This document shows positions 41,710 through 50,098 of a stretch of DNA of 64,000 nucleotides, piece after piece. How positions within the stretch are numbered: the first letter of the stretch is position 1; each line of letters opens with the position of its first letter. The notes under the pieces are model-generated. The model was not told where the DNA came from. It saw nothing but the letters and a program-made list of their open reading frames with translations, and made no database searches. The position numbers and the translations under genes are program-made. Source of the DNA: Novosphingobium profundi (GTDB lineage Bacteria; Pseudomonadota; Alphaproteobacteria; Sphingomonadales; Sphingomonadaceae); contig NZ_JABWCU010000012.1 in assembly GCF_018491765.1 (NCBI RefSeq), positions 149,189 to 213,188 on the forward strand, written 5' to 3'.

Positions 41710-42759
41710 ATGACGATGGGCGCAGCGGCTCATGGCGCTCGCCCGGTCGGCGTCGGCATCATCGGCAATGGCATGGCGACGCGGGTGTTTCACGCGCCCT
41801 ACATCGCCGCCTGCCCGCAGCTCGACTTGCGCGCGGTGGTCAGTCGCCGCGCGGACGCCGCGCCGCCGGTGCCTGGCCTTGCGATCGTGCCCGACATCGA
41901 TGCCTTGCTGTCGGATCCGCAGATTGAACTGGTTGTCGTCGCGACGCCCAGCGCCAGCCACGTGGAACTGGCCGGGCAGGCCTTGGCGGCTGGCAAGCAC
42001 GTCGTGGTTGAAAAGCCCTTCGCGCTTGATTTCGGCTCGGCGCGCGATCTCGTTGCGCAGGCCGAGGTGGCCGGTCGGCTCGTCACCGCGTTCCACAACC
42101 GGCGCTGGGACGCCGATTTCCTCGCCGTGAAGTCCGCGATCGCACAGGGCGCAATTGGGCGCGTCGTCCATTTCGAATCGCACTTCGACCGCTTCCGCCC
42201 CGAAGTGCGCGAGCGTTGGCGTGAAGACGGCTCGCCCGGATCGGGCGTCTGGTATGATCTTGGCCCGCACCTTGTCGACCAGACATTGCAGCTTTTCGGC
42301 ATGCCCGATGCGGTCAGCGCCGATATCGCCTGCCTTCGTGAAGGCGCGCGCGGGGCCGATTTCGTCCATGTCGTGCTCCATTATGCGCGAATGCGCGCCG
42401 TGCTCCATGCGGGCATGTGCGTGGCGGGCGGCGAGGCTCGGTTCCGGGTCCACGGAACCGATGGTTCGCTGCTCAAGATGGGGATCGATCCACAGGAGGC
42501 ACAGTCGGTCGCCGGGCTGCGGCCGGGCGATGCGGATTGGGGCCACGACCCCGAGCCATTGGTGCGTTATGACGCCGCGGGCCAACGTCACGAGAGCGCA
42601 CTGCCGCGCGGATGCCAGCAGGAATTTTACGCCCGGCTCGCCCGCGCGTGCCGGGGCGAGGCTGCCTTGCCCGCACTTCCTGACGAAATTCTCGGCGTTC
42701 AGAAGGTCATCGATGCGGCGCTGGCGTCGAGCGCCGAAGGTCGGCGCGTCGCCCTCTAG
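41710..42759 (+). CDS. Gfo/Idh/MocA family oxidoreductase
   Basis: A 349-aa NAD(P)-dependent dehydrogenase of unknown substrate. The Rossmann motif is VGIIGNGMATRVFHAPYI, followed by the family block VVVATPSASHVELAGQALAAGKHVVVEKPFALD and the C-terminal substrate domain with SGVWYDLGPHLVDQTLQLFGMP. The sequence style is that of the YdgJ/scyllo-inositol-type subgroup, but substrate cannot be assigned. It starts four bases after pyrG, so it may be co-transcribed. Confidence 0.9.
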   Translation: MTMGAAAHGARPVGVGIIGNGMATRVFHAPYIAACPQLDLRAVVSRRADAAPPVPGLAIVPDIDALLSDPQIELVVVATPSASHVELAGQALAAGKHVVVEKPFALDFGSARDLVAQAEVAGRLVTAFHNRRWDADFLAVKSAIAQGAIGRVVHFESHFDRFRPEVRERWREDGSPGSGVWYDLGPHLVDQTLQLFGMPDAVSADIACLREGARGADFVHVVLHYARMRAVLHAGMCVAGGEARFRVHGTDGSLLKMGIDPQEAQSVAGLRPGDADWGHDPEPLVRYDAAGQRHESALPRGCQQEFYARLARACRGEAALPALPDEILGVQKVIDAALASSAEGRRVAL

Positions 42760-42926
42760 CCATCAGCCGACCGCGCAGCGGGCGTTGCGGCCCGAACGCC
42801 TGACCCGTTAGAGCGGCACGTCGGCGCAGGCGCGCCACTGCGCGGGCGCGCGCGATTGCACTTTGCATGCCCGCAACGCGAAGCTTGCGGTGACCGTGCC
42901 GCGAATGCGCGCGACCTGGGGCCACG

Positions 42927-42959
42927 AAAAAGGGCGACCTGCGCTTGGCAGGCCGCCCT
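42927..42959 (-). terminator. intrinsic terminator of the hsp20 gene
   Basis: On the minus strand AGGGCGGCCTGC, loop CAAGC, GCAGGTCGCCCT (12-bp stem, one mismatch) is followed by TTTTT. It lies about 50 bases after the hsp20 stop. Confidence 0.85.
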
Positions 42960-43006
42960 CGAACATCTGGGCGCCATTCCGGACTTCCGGGAGGGCCCGG
43001 CGTGGG

Positions 43007-43486
43007 TCAGGCGGCGGCGGAGTCCCGGTCCGCGTCGTCCGCGTCGCTTTCGATCACGGTCAGCGTGTTGCCGCCGATGGCGATCTTCTTGGGCTTCATC
43101 GCCTCGGGGATTTCGCGCACCAGATCGATCACAAGCAGACCATCGGCGAGGTCCGCCTTGTCGACGCGCACGTAGTCGGCAAGTTCGAAGCGGCGATCGA
43201 AGCCGCGCTGGGCGATGCCGACATGGAGGAAATCGCCTTCACCCGGTTCCTCGGGCTTGCGGCCCTTGACCACGAGCAGGTTGGCCTGCGCGGTGATGTC
43301 GATATCCTCGGGCTTGAAGCCAGCCACGGCGAGCGTGATGCGATAGGCATCCTCGCCACGGCGTTCGATATTGAAGGGCGGATACTTGTCGCCCGCGCTC
43401 ACGCGGTTCTGGTTCTCGAGCATGTCGAAGAGACGGTCGAAACCGACCATGGAGCGGCGATAAGGCGAAAAATCGATACGGTTCAT
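43007..43486 (-). CDS. Hsp20/alpha-crystallin small heat-shock protein
   Basis: 159 aa from the ATG at 43486, eight bases after an AGGA ribosome-binding site; an in-frame ATG at 43501 would lie inside that element. The protein prevents aggregation of denatured proteins. The N terminus MNRIDFSPYRRSMVGFDRLFDML and the alpha-crystallin domain (YPPFNIERRGEDAYRITLAVAGFKPEDIDI, then LHVGIAQRGFDRRFELADYV and the LVIDLVREIPEAMKPKKI tail with its IxI-like end) match class A IbpA-type proteins. Heat control is indicated by an RpoH-like promoter and a ROSE-like 5' UTR. Confidence 0.95.
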   Translation of the reverse strand: MNRIDFSPYRRSMVGFDRLFDMLENQNRVSAGDKYPPFNIERRGEDAYRITLAVAGFKPEDIDITAQANLLVVKGRKPEEPGEGDFLHVGIAQRGFDRRFELADYVRVDKADLADGLLVIDLVREIPEAMKPKKIAIGGNTLTVIESDADDADRDSAAA

Positions 43487-43549
43487 GACAAAAATCCTCA
43501 TCTGAGCAATCTTCGTGGATGAAGCCCGGCAATCCGGCGCTTCGGCATC
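43487..43549 (-). promoter_or_regulatory. ROSE-like RNA thermometer in hsp20 5' UTR
   Basis: In the minus-strand transcript, UUGCU (43509-43505) stands six bases before AGGA (43498-43495), the ribosome-binding site, eight bases before the ATG. A UYGCU that pairs with AGGA is the defining element of ROSE thermometers. Upstream (43549-43518) GATG, AAGC, CCGG pair in order with CCGG, GCTT, CATC around an ATTG loop, giving the stable 5' hairpin usual in these leaders. Such a leader keeps translation off at low temperature. Confidence 0.75.
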
Positions 43550-43584
43550 GTGTCATCCCCGTGTGGGCCATGACACGTTCACCT

Positions 43585-43612
43585 AGATATGATAGCGCAG
43601 GGGCAATTCAAG
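43585..43612 (-). promoter_or_regulatory. RpoH (sigma-32)-type promoter of hsp20
   Basis: On the minus strand CTTG (43612-43609), 17 bases, then CATATCT (43591-43585) closely matches the alphaproteobacterial heat-shock promoter CTTG-N17/18-CYTATNT (one mismatch). It would start transcription roughly 90 bases before the hsp20 ATG, matching the length of a ROSE leader. Confidence 0.65.
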
Positions 43613-43656
43613 GGCTCGACACGCGCCCTTTTGCAATCACCCAGGAGATCCCCCGC

Positions 43657-43920
43657 ATGAGCCAGGCCAAGGTCGAAATCTATTCCAAGTGGGGATGCCC
43701 CTACTGCGTGGCCGCCAAGGCCCTGTTCGACCAGAAGGGCGTGGCCTACGAGGAGTACGACGTGACCATGGGTGGCCCCTTGCGCGACGAGATGGAAGCG
43801 CGCGTTCCGGGTGCCCGAACGGTTCCCCAGATCCTCGTCGACGACAAGGCCTACGGCGGGTTCGACGACGTCAATGCCCTCGATCGGGCGGGCAAGCTGG
43901 ACCCGATCCTGGGCCTCTGA
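43657..43920 (+). CDS. grxC: glutaredoxin 3
   Basis: 87 aa from the ATG at 43657, with AGGAGAT upstream. It reduces disulfides and mixed glutathione disulfides. The dithiol active site is KWGCPYCVAAK, and the glutathione-binding ARTVPQILVDDKAYGGFDD block (cis-Pro TVPQ) is present. It diverges from hsp20 across an 170-bp region and runs into the amidase gene. Confidence 0.96.
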   Translation: MSQAKVEIYSKWGCPYCVAAKALFDQKGVAYEEYDVTMGGPLRDEMEARVPGARTVPQILVDDKAYGGFDDVNALDRAGKLDPILGL

Positions 43921-43939
43921 GAGCCGGGCGAGAGCGGAG

Positions 43940-44776
43940 ATGCGCGCCGCGCTGTTGCAGATGACCAGCGGGATCGACCCGCAGGTGAGTGCCGCCACGA
44001 TCGGCACCGCCATCGCGCGGGCGCGCGAGGGCGGTGCTGCGATGCTGTTCACACCCGAAATGTCGAACCTGCTCGACCGCCAGCGCGAGCGCGCGGCGGA
44101 GAAGATCGTGTCCGAGGCCGCGGATCCGGTCCTGGCCGCGGTGCGCGAGGCCGCCGCGCGCGAAGGCGTCTGGGTGCACTTGGGTTCGCTCGCCGTACGG
44201 CCCGAGGGTGGGGACGGGCGCTACGCCAACCGTGCCTTCGTGATCGACGACAAGGGCGCGATCCGCGCGCGCTATGACAAGATCCACATGTTCGACGTCG
44301 ACCTCGCAAGTGGTGAGAGCTGGCGCGAATCAAAGGCTTATGCGCCGGGCGAGGAGGTCGTCACGCTCGATACCCCGCTTGGGCGGCTCGGCCTTGCGAT
44401 CTGTTACGACATCCGTTTTCCGGCGCTGTTCGAAGCCTTGGGCCGTGCGCGGTGCGACGTGATCGCGATTCCCGCCGCCTTCACTGTGCCCACCGGCAAG
44501 GCGCACTGGCATCTCTTGCAACGCGCGCGCGCCGTCGAGGCGAGCGCCTTCGTGCTCTCGGCCGCGCAAGTGGGCCGTCACGAGGACGGGCGCGAGACCT
44601 ATGGCCATTCGCTCGCGGTCGATCCCTGGGGGTCGGTGCTGCTCGACATGGGCGGGGCCGAGGATGGGGGGGAGCCGGGGCTTGCCTTCGTCGACCTCGA
44701 TCCCGCGCGCTTGGCCGAAGTCCGCGCGCAATTGCCCAGCCTCGCCAACCGACGCTACTTGCCAAGTGCCGGCTAA
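43940..44776 (+). CDS. carbon-nitrogen hydrolase (nitrilase family, Nit-type amidase)
   Basis: 278 aa from the ATG at 43940, 20 bases after grxC. The catalytic triad of the nitrilase superfamily is visible: Glu in MLFTPEMSN, Lys in RYDKIHMFDVDL, Cys in LAICYDIRFPALFEAL. YDKIHMFDVD and CYDIRFP are typical of the Nit1/Nit2 branch, whose members hydrolyse omega-amides or deaminated glutathione; the latter would fit the neighbouring glutaredoxin, but the exact substrate is inference. Confidence 0.92.
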   Translation: MRAALLQMTSGIDPQVSAATIGTAIARAREGGAAMLFTPEMSNLLDRQRERAAEKIVSEAADPVLAAVREAAAREGVWVHLGSLAVRPEGGDGRYANRAFVIDDKGAIRARYDKIHMFDVDLASGESWRESKAYAPGEEVVTLDTPLGRLGLAICYDIRFPALFEALGRARCDVIAIPAAFTVPTGKAHWHLLQRARAVEASAFVLSAAQVGRHEDGRETYGHSLAVDPWGSVLLDMGGAEDGGEPGLAFVDLDPARLAEVRAQLPSLANRRYLPSAG

Positions 44777-44794
44777 TCGCCAAATAGGCCACGC

Positions 44795-45325
44795 ATGATT
44801 GTCTACGATCTGGAATGCCGCGACCAGGGGCACCGCTTCGAAGGATGGTTCAAGTCCTCCGACGATTTCGTGCGCCAGAAGGAGAAGGGGCTGGTTTCCT
44901 GCCCATTCTGTGGGGGTGGGGATGTGGACAAGGCGGTCCAGGCGCCGCGCCTTGCACGCAAGGGCAACCAGTTGCCGCAACTTGCGCGCGCGCCGCGTTC
45001 GCAACCGGTTGGTGACGCCCCGTCGGGTGAAAGCGGGCGGGCGGCCCTGGCGGTTCCCGTCGCGCCGGTCGCCTCGCACGAACTTCCCGCCAAGACGCTC
45101 GAACTGATCGACAAGCTGGCCGAAATGCAGGCCCGCGCGCTCAAGTCCTCGCGCTACGTCGGCGGATCCTTTGCCGAGAATGCGCGGGCAATGCACTATG
45201 GCGAACGCGAGGCCGAGCCGATCCACGGCGAGACGAGCCTCAGCGATGCGCAGGAGCTGCTCGAGGAAGGCATTTCGGTTGTTCCGCTGCCGTTTCCCAT
45301 CGTCTCACCCGACGAAACCAACTGA
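44795..45325 (+). CDS. DUF1178 family protein
   Basis: A 176-aa protein. The N terminus MIVYDLECRDQGHRFEGWFKSSDDF and the pair CPFCGG (with an earlier Cys) are the hallmark of DUF1178, suggesting a small zinc-ribbon-like unit. The middle is low-complexity; the C terminus (ARAMHYGEREAEPIHGETSLSDAQELLEEGI) is also conserved in the family. It follows the amidase by 18 bases, a pairing common in alphaproteobacteria. Function unknown. Confidence 0.9.
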   Translation: MIVYDLECRDQGHRFEGWFKSSDDFVRQKEKGLVSCPFCGGGDVDKAVQAPRLARKGNQLPQLARAPRSQPVGDAPSGESGRAALAVPVAPVASHELPAKTLELIDKLAEMQARALKSSRYVGGSFAENARAMHYGEREAEPIHGETSLSDAQELLEEGISVVPLPFPIVSPDETN

Positions 45326-45409
45326 TGCCTTGCCAACCGATCCAGGGACCGGAAACGCGCGATCAGGCGATTGCCAAGCCCCTCGCGCCTCGCTAGGACG
45401 CGCTTGCGT

Positions 45410-45486
45410 GCGCCCGTAGCTCAGCCGGATAGAGCACCAGATTCCTAATCTGGGGGCCATGGGTTCGAATCCCGTCGGGCGCACCA
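45410..45486 (+). tRNA. tRNA-Arg (anticodon CCT)
   Basis: 77 bases including the encoded CCA. The 7-bp acceptor stem GCGCCCG/CGGGCGC, D arm with GCTC/GAGC, anticodon stem CCAGA/TCTGG with loop TTCCTAA (anticodon CCT) and a T arm with GTTCGAATC are all present. It reads AGG arginine codons, which are rare in this GC-rich genome. Confidence 0.97.
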
Positions 45487-45499
45487 GTTCGAGACTTAG

Positions 45500-45532
45500 A
45501 AAAAGCCCCCGGATTTTCCGGGGGCTTTTTCG
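45500..45532. terminator. bidirectional intrinsic terminator
   Basis: AGCCCCCGG, loop ATTTT, CCGGGGGCT form a perfect 9-bp stem flanked by an A-tract on the left and TTTTT on the right. It can end the tRNA transcript on the plus strand and the M14 peptidase transcript on the minus strand. Confidence 0.92.
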
Positions 45533-45539
45533 TTGCCTG

Positions 45540-48326
45540 TCAGCGTTCCGAATTTGCGGCAGGGCCGTAGAGGATGCCGTTGAATAGGAATTTGAAGGTG
45601 GGGTAGGGCTGTGCGCGCTGGGTCACTTCGGGGCCCATCACGAAGAGCTTGCCCTTGCCGAGCGTGACGTCGGCGATCGCGGTGGTGCCTTCGAGGCGTT
45701 CCTGCCCCACCGCCCATCCGCTGCGCAGAGGGCTGGCGCTGTCGTACCACGAGACCTGCGTCACCTGTCCGGCCTCGCCGGTCAGTTTGAACGACTGGCT
45801 GCGGTCGAAGAACAAGGTGACCTCGTCCGCGACGCCGTAGGCGAGCGGCTGGCGTGGGTCGACGCGCGCTTCGAGGAGGGCGCCGGGGATGAAGAACTCC
45901 TTGGTCGAGAGGCCCTTGAGCGTGCCGTCCTCGTCCTTGGCGAGAGCAGGGCGAAGAGGGGCCTTCAGCATGGTCGCGAGCTGCGCGGCGTTGCCGATGG
46001 CGATGATCGTGCCGCCGCCCTGGGCGAAGGCGGAAAGGGCAGGGGCCGTCTTGGCGGCCGTCACGAGGCCGAGTTCGGAGCGATAGTTCGCAGGGATCTT
46101 TGCAGCGTCCGGCATCTTCGAGGTGCGTCCGGCCCAAGGACCGTCCTTGACCGGGGGCACCGTGCCGTTGGCGAAGACGAGCACGTCGTAGCGGGCCTTG
46201 AGGTTCCCCTTGTCGAGCGCGCTCGGGTAGACCACCTCGAAGGGGAATTCGTACCGTTCGAGCAGCCAGCGCGTCCAGCCCGAGGCGATGACGCCGCCGT
46301 ACTGGTCGACGAGCCCGACGCGCACCGGCCTGATCGGGAGCGTGGCGCCGGTGGGCGCGGTGTCCAGGGCATAGGCATCGATACCGAGCCCCGCGAGCGA
46401 GCCCGTGACGATCTTCGCGGCTTGTGCCGAAGCCGGAATCCACACCGCGCCGGGGGCGAAGTCCACGCCATCGGCCGTGGTCGCCGACTGGAGCCAGGAT
46501 ACGGGCAACCCGGCCTTGAGCAGGCGGTTGGTGAGGATGAAGCTGTTGTTGGTCTCGTGGCGCACGAGCCAGCCTGCGCGGCCCTCGCCGATGACGCGCC
46601 CGGCGGGTACCGTGATCAGGTCGGTGACCGGGCCGGCCGGTACGTCGAGCGTCTCGAACACGCGCGCATAGTCGACGCCCATCTGCTCGGAGAGCGTGTA
46701 CCCGGTGATGTCGTAAGGCGCCTTGGGCGGGCCGCCGGGGTAGGCGAGGTCGTGTGGGTGGTCTTGCGGCTCGAACATGTCGAGCACGTGCGGGCGGTAG
46801 GCCTGCGCGGTCTTCACGATCCACGATCCGGCGGGGTAGCTCTGGCCCGATGCGGTGAACGCTTGGCGTGCCTCGAGGACTTCGACGCCGTTCTTGAGGA
46901 GCGCATTGAGGAAGGCGACGGTGGTGGGCAGGTCGCGCTGGCCACGTGGGATCACGTAGGCGCGCGGGTCGCGGCGCGCAGGATCTTCGAGCACTTCGCC
47001 ATAGAGCTTGGGATCGACCGGCTTGGCGCGGTCATGGCCTTCCTTGGCGTTGGGGTCGGGCCGATCCTTGCCTGCCGCCTCGAGCGCGTCAATTCGCTGC
47101 GGTGTGGTTGTCCAGCTGTCCTTGAGGCCCCGCTCGATGCCGTTGCGCCCCATGCGGTAGTAGTTGAACAGGAGTCGGTCGCGGTTGCGCGAGGCGTAGT
47201 CGAGCACCGCGCGGTCGAGGCTCCACTGGTATTCGAGGCTGTCCGCCAGGTGCCATTCGCGTGGCGCGATCGGCAGCGGCTTGTCGTTGTCGGGGAGCTG
47301 CACTTCGGGCACGAGCGGGATCGTCATTGGCGTCGGGCTGCCGATGATCTCGGTCAGGAGGCCGATGGCGTTATGGAAGTAGGCGACCGAGCGCTCCATG
47401 CCGTTGTGCCAGGTGGAGTAGGGCGCGGCGCTGCGCATGCCCGAACCGCCCTTGCCCTCGGCGATCAGGCGGCTGTGCATGGTCGAGCCCAATTCCTGGA
47501 GCTCGGTCATGATCAGCGGGTCGTAGTTGTAGTTGAAGGGATCGCGGAACGGCGGCACGAATACGACCATGCCCGCAGGCCCCGTCTGGTGCTGGTTGAA
47601 CACGATCTGGGGATACCATTCGCGAAACAGCACGCGGTTGACGGCCTCGGTCTCGGGCATCTGCGCCATGAAGCTGTCGCGGTTGTTATCGTGCCCGACG
47701 TACTTCTGGTAGAGCCTCGGGATCGTGTCGAATTCGCGCTTCTTGGGGTCTTTCTCGCGCATGTACCAGTCGGCGACGAGCTGGAGGCCGTCGGGGTTGT
47801 CCTGGCCGAAGAGGATGATCACGTCGTCGAGGATGCGCTTCGTCTCGGCGTCGCTTTGGGTCAGCATGCGGTAGAGAACGTGGATCTGCGACTGGGTGGT
47901 GACCGTCTCGGTGGCGTGCATCCCGGCATCGATCCACACGAAGGCCTTGCCTTCATCCGCCAGCCCGCGGGCGGTGGCATCGTCGAGCCCCTCGGCGCGC
48001 GCCAGCTTTGCGTTGATCGCCTTGTAGTGGTCGAGCCGGGCCAGATTTTCGGGAGAGGACACCACGGCCACCCACATCGTGCGGCCTTGCGCGCTCTTGC
48101 CGATGTCGATCAGCTTGATGCGGTCCGACTGGCTGGCGAGTTTCTTGAGATAGGCCTCGTACTGGGTGTAGTTGGCGAGGAAGTAGTCGCTGCCGGGTTC
48201 TTGCGGAAAGCTCTCGGCGGGCGTCGAGACGCCCAGCGTATTGGACGGCGATATCTGGGCGTAGCCCGGCGAGGTCATCAAGAGGGCGATCGCCGTGAAG
48301 CCGATCGTCCCGCGCCAAATCCGCAT
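45540..48326 (-). CDS. M14-family zinc carboxypeptidase, secreted
   Basis: 928 aa from the ATG at 48326. A signal peptide is clear (RIWRGTIGFTAIALLMTSPGYAQ), so it acts in the periplasm or outside. The zinc site is H137-A-T-E140 (DAGMHATETVTT) with the third ligand at His246 (VFNQHQTGP); NPDG (177-180) and NNRDSF support the M14 fold. The large C-terminal half (about residues 430-928) includes a Rossmann/GATase-like region (IIAIGNAAQLATML) as in other large bacterial M14 proteins. It is monocistronic and closed by the bidirectional terminator. Confidence 0.9.
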   Translation of the reverse strand: MRIWRGTIGFTAIALLMTSPGYAQISPSNTLGVSTPAESFPQEPGSDYFLANYTQYEAYLKKLASQSDRIKLIDIGKSAQGRTMWVAVVSSPENLARLDHYKAINAKLARAEGLDDATARGLADEGKAFVWIDAGMHATETVTTQSQIHVLYRMLTQSDAETKRILDDVIILFGQDNPDGLQLVADWYMREKDPKKREFDTIPRLYQKYVGHDNNRDSFMAQMPETEAVNRVLFREWYPQIVFNQHQTGPAGMVVFVPPFRDPFNYNYDPLIMTELQELGSTMHSRLIAEGKGGSGMRSAAPYSTWHNGMERSVAYFHNAIGLLTEIIGSPTPMTIPLVPEVQLPDNDKPLPIAPREWHLADSLEYQWSLDRAVLDYASRNRDRLLFNYYRMGRNGIERGLKDSWTTTPQRIDALEAAGKDRPDPNAKEGHDRAKPVDPKLYGEVLEDPARRDPRAYVIPRGQRDLPTTVAFLNALLKNGVEVLEARQAFTASGQSYPAGSWIVKTAQAYRPHVLDMFEPQDHPHDLAYPGGPPKAPYDITGYTLSEQMGVDYARVFETLDVPAGPVTDLITVPAGRVIGEGRAGWLVRHETNNSFILTNRLLKAGLPVSWLQSATTADGVDFAPGAVWIPASAQAAKIVTGSLAGLGIDAYALDTAPTGATLPIRPVRVGLVDQYGGVIASGWTRWLLERYEFPFEVVYPSALDKGNLKARYDVLVFANGTVPPVKDGPWAGRTSKMPDAAKIPANYRSELGLVTAAKTAPALSAFAQGGGTIIAIGNAAQLATMLKAPLRPALAKDEDGTLKGLSTKEFFIPGALLEARVDPRQPLAYGVADEVTLFFDRSQSFKLTGEAGQVTQVSWYDSASPLRSGWAVGQERLEGTTAIADVTLGKGKLFVMGPEVTQRAQPYPTFKFLFNGILYGPAANSER

Positions 48327-48685
48327 GTCCTGTCTCCTGTTCGCGCATGACCTCACGGCCGTGCGGCTTCGTTGCCGTCACGCCGCGCAAGGCAAGCTCT
48401 TTCATACAAGGCAGGAATTTCTGGAAATGCGTGCGCCCCGATCCCCGCCTGAGGGGCAGGTTGGCCTGCTGCGAGCGCGAAGGCAACCGGCGCCGTGGAA
48501 CTCTCCCCGGTGGGCCGCGACGTCTGGAAGGCAGGCGTGGCTTGAAGAGAGTTTGCGCCGACATCGGGGCGGGGTGTGCGGGGGGGGGACGATGTCGGCG
48601 CTCCGCCCGCTTAGCCAGTGTACCTGATGCGAAGCTGATGGGAACCGGGCCGATTTTCGATTGTGCCGCGCCCCGCGGTACCGGC
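48327..48685. other. intergenic region with inverted repeat and G-rich loop
   Basis: 359 bases between the end of the histidine-kinase gene and the start of the M14 peptidase gene, both on the minus strand. No gene is credible here. The region should contain the peptidase promoter and the end of the two-component transcript. A 12-bp inverted repeat with a G-rich loop is listed separately. Confidence 0.6.
48555..48601. repeat. 12-bp inverted repeat with G-quadruplex-like loop
   Basis: GCGCCGACATCG at 48555-48566 and its exact reverse complement at 48590-48601 enclose 23 bases. With the last G of the left arm the plus strand reads GGGG, C, GGGG, TGTGC, then a run of nine G, which satisfies a four-run quadruplex pattern. 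It lies 85 bases after the histidine-kinase stop. There is no T-tract, so it is not a standard terminator. Confidence 0.7.
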
Positions 48686-50098
48686 TCAGCGAGGCGCCTC
48701 GTCGCGAATGCCCGGACGCCGGGGTTTCAGCGGCTGGCCGATGGTCATGACGACGAGCAGTCCGCTGCCATCGGGGCGGTCCTTCAGCCACAACGAGCCG
48801 CCCAGCAGGCCCAGCGCCTTGCTGGCGATCGAGAGCCCCAGGCCACTCCCCGAGGTCGCCAGCGAACCATGTTCGAAGCGGTGTGTCATGCGTTCGCGTT
48901 CGGAACGGGCGATACCCGGACCCCGGTCGGCGACCGTTACGACGAGGCGGTCCTCGCCACGCACCAGCGCGATGTCGAGCCGCCCACCCTCGCGCGCATG
49001 ACGCGTGGCGTTGCCGATGACCGCGGCGAGCGCAATCTGCAGCAGCGCCGCGTCACAGTTCCAGCGCACGACGTGATCGGGCGTGACACTGCATTCCATC
49101 GCGTCGGCGGGTAGGTTGATGAGGGCGTCGGCGACGACGTCGGCGACGAGGGCGTGAACGTCGACAGAGCGCAGCGCGAGCGACGTCGCGTTGAGACGGG
49201 CGAGCACCAGCATCCCCTCGATCAGGTTGTGGGCGCGATCGACCATCGCGACGAGGCGGGAGAAATCCTCGCAAGTGGCGGCGGCGTCGAGCTTGCGCAC
49301 CATCTGGGCCTGCGCACGGATCGCGGCGAGTGGGGTGCGCAGTTCGTGCGCCACGTCGTCGGTGAAGGCCTGCTCGAGCTCGTAGGCGCCGCCGAGGCGG
49401 TCGAAGAGCCGGTTGAGCGACGAGATGATCGGGCCGAAATCGCTCGGCCATTCCTCGGGTGCGAGCGGTTCGAGATCCGAGAGCGAGCGGGCATTGAGGG
49501 TGGAGGCGAGGCGCTCGACCTGGGCGAAGCCCTTGTGAAGCGTCCACCAGAGCACCATCGTCGCGGCGAGCAGCAATCCCACCAGCGGCACGGCGAGCTC
49601 GCTCAGCATGCGCACGATCGAGAATTCGCGCATGCCCCCGCGTTCGGCCACCACGATCAGGAGGCCAGGGGTGGTGCCTTCGAGCCCGAAGCTGCGCCAT
49701 TGGTCGCCCAGCGCGGTGAAGGTGTGAAGCCCGGTTCGCCGGGGGACGAGCCGCGCAGGTCCGCCTTCGCCCGACTGGGTCACGATGCGGCCTTTCCAGA
49801 ACACGATGAACATGCACGAATCGTAGGAGGCCTGGAAAGCCTGCGCGTCCTCGGAGGAGATCAGGGGATTGCCATCGGCGGCGATGATCTGGTTCTGGCG
49901 CACGAGCACGCCGCTGGTGAGCTCGTCCTGCATCATCACCTCGAGCAGCCGGGCGGCGCTGATCAGTTGCGCGTCCGAGGCGTTGCCGATCTCGCGCTGC
50001 GCGACGAGATATAGGATCGCGCCGATCGCGAGGCCGGTGAGGCCCAGCAGCAGCAGCACGCGGCGATAGAGCTGAAGCGAGAGCGAGGAGCGTTTCAC
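48686..50098 (-). CDS. sensor histidine kinase (two-component)
   Basis: A 470-aa membrane kinase. Two TM helices (about residues 12-33 and 167-187) bracket a periplasmic sensor region; a HAMP-like linker follows (ERLASTLNARSLSDLEPL). The H-box is canonical, DDVAHELRTPLAAIRAQ, and the ATPase domain has N box AVIGNATRHA, G1 ADRGPGIA and G2 GSGLGLSIASKAL. The style resembles QseC/TctE-type kinases. It overlaps the response-regulator gene by 4 bases. The signal is unknown. Confidence 0.94.
   Translation of the reverse strand: MKRSSLSLQLYRRVLLLLGLTGLAIGAILYLVAQREIGNASDAQLISAARLLEVMMQDELTSGVLVRQNQIIAADGNPLISSEDAQAFQASYDSCMFIVFWKGRIVTQSGEGGPARLVPRRTGLHTFTALGDQWRSFGLEGTTPGLLIVVAERGGMREFSIVRMLSELAVPLVGLLLAATMVLWWTLHKGFAQVERLASTLNARSLSDLEPLAPEEWPSDFGPIISSLNRLFDRLGGAYELEQAFTDDVAHELRTPLAAIRAQAQMVRKLDAAATCEDFSRLVAMVDRAHNLIEGMLVLARLNATSLALRSVDVHALVADVVADALINLPADAMECSVTPDHVVRWNCDAALLQIALAAVIGNATRHAREGGRLDIALVRGEDRLVVTVADRGPGIARSERERMTHRFEHGSLATSGSGLGLSIASKALGLLGGSLWLKDRPDGSGLLVVMTIGQPLKPRRPGIRDEAPR

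Noticed and set aside
42808..42925. Minus-strand frame ending RGTVTASFALRACKVQSRAPAQWRACADVPL
   Set aside because: Looks faintly like the tail of a real protein, but there is no start codon and it begins inside the hsp20 terminator. At most a gene remnant, not callable.
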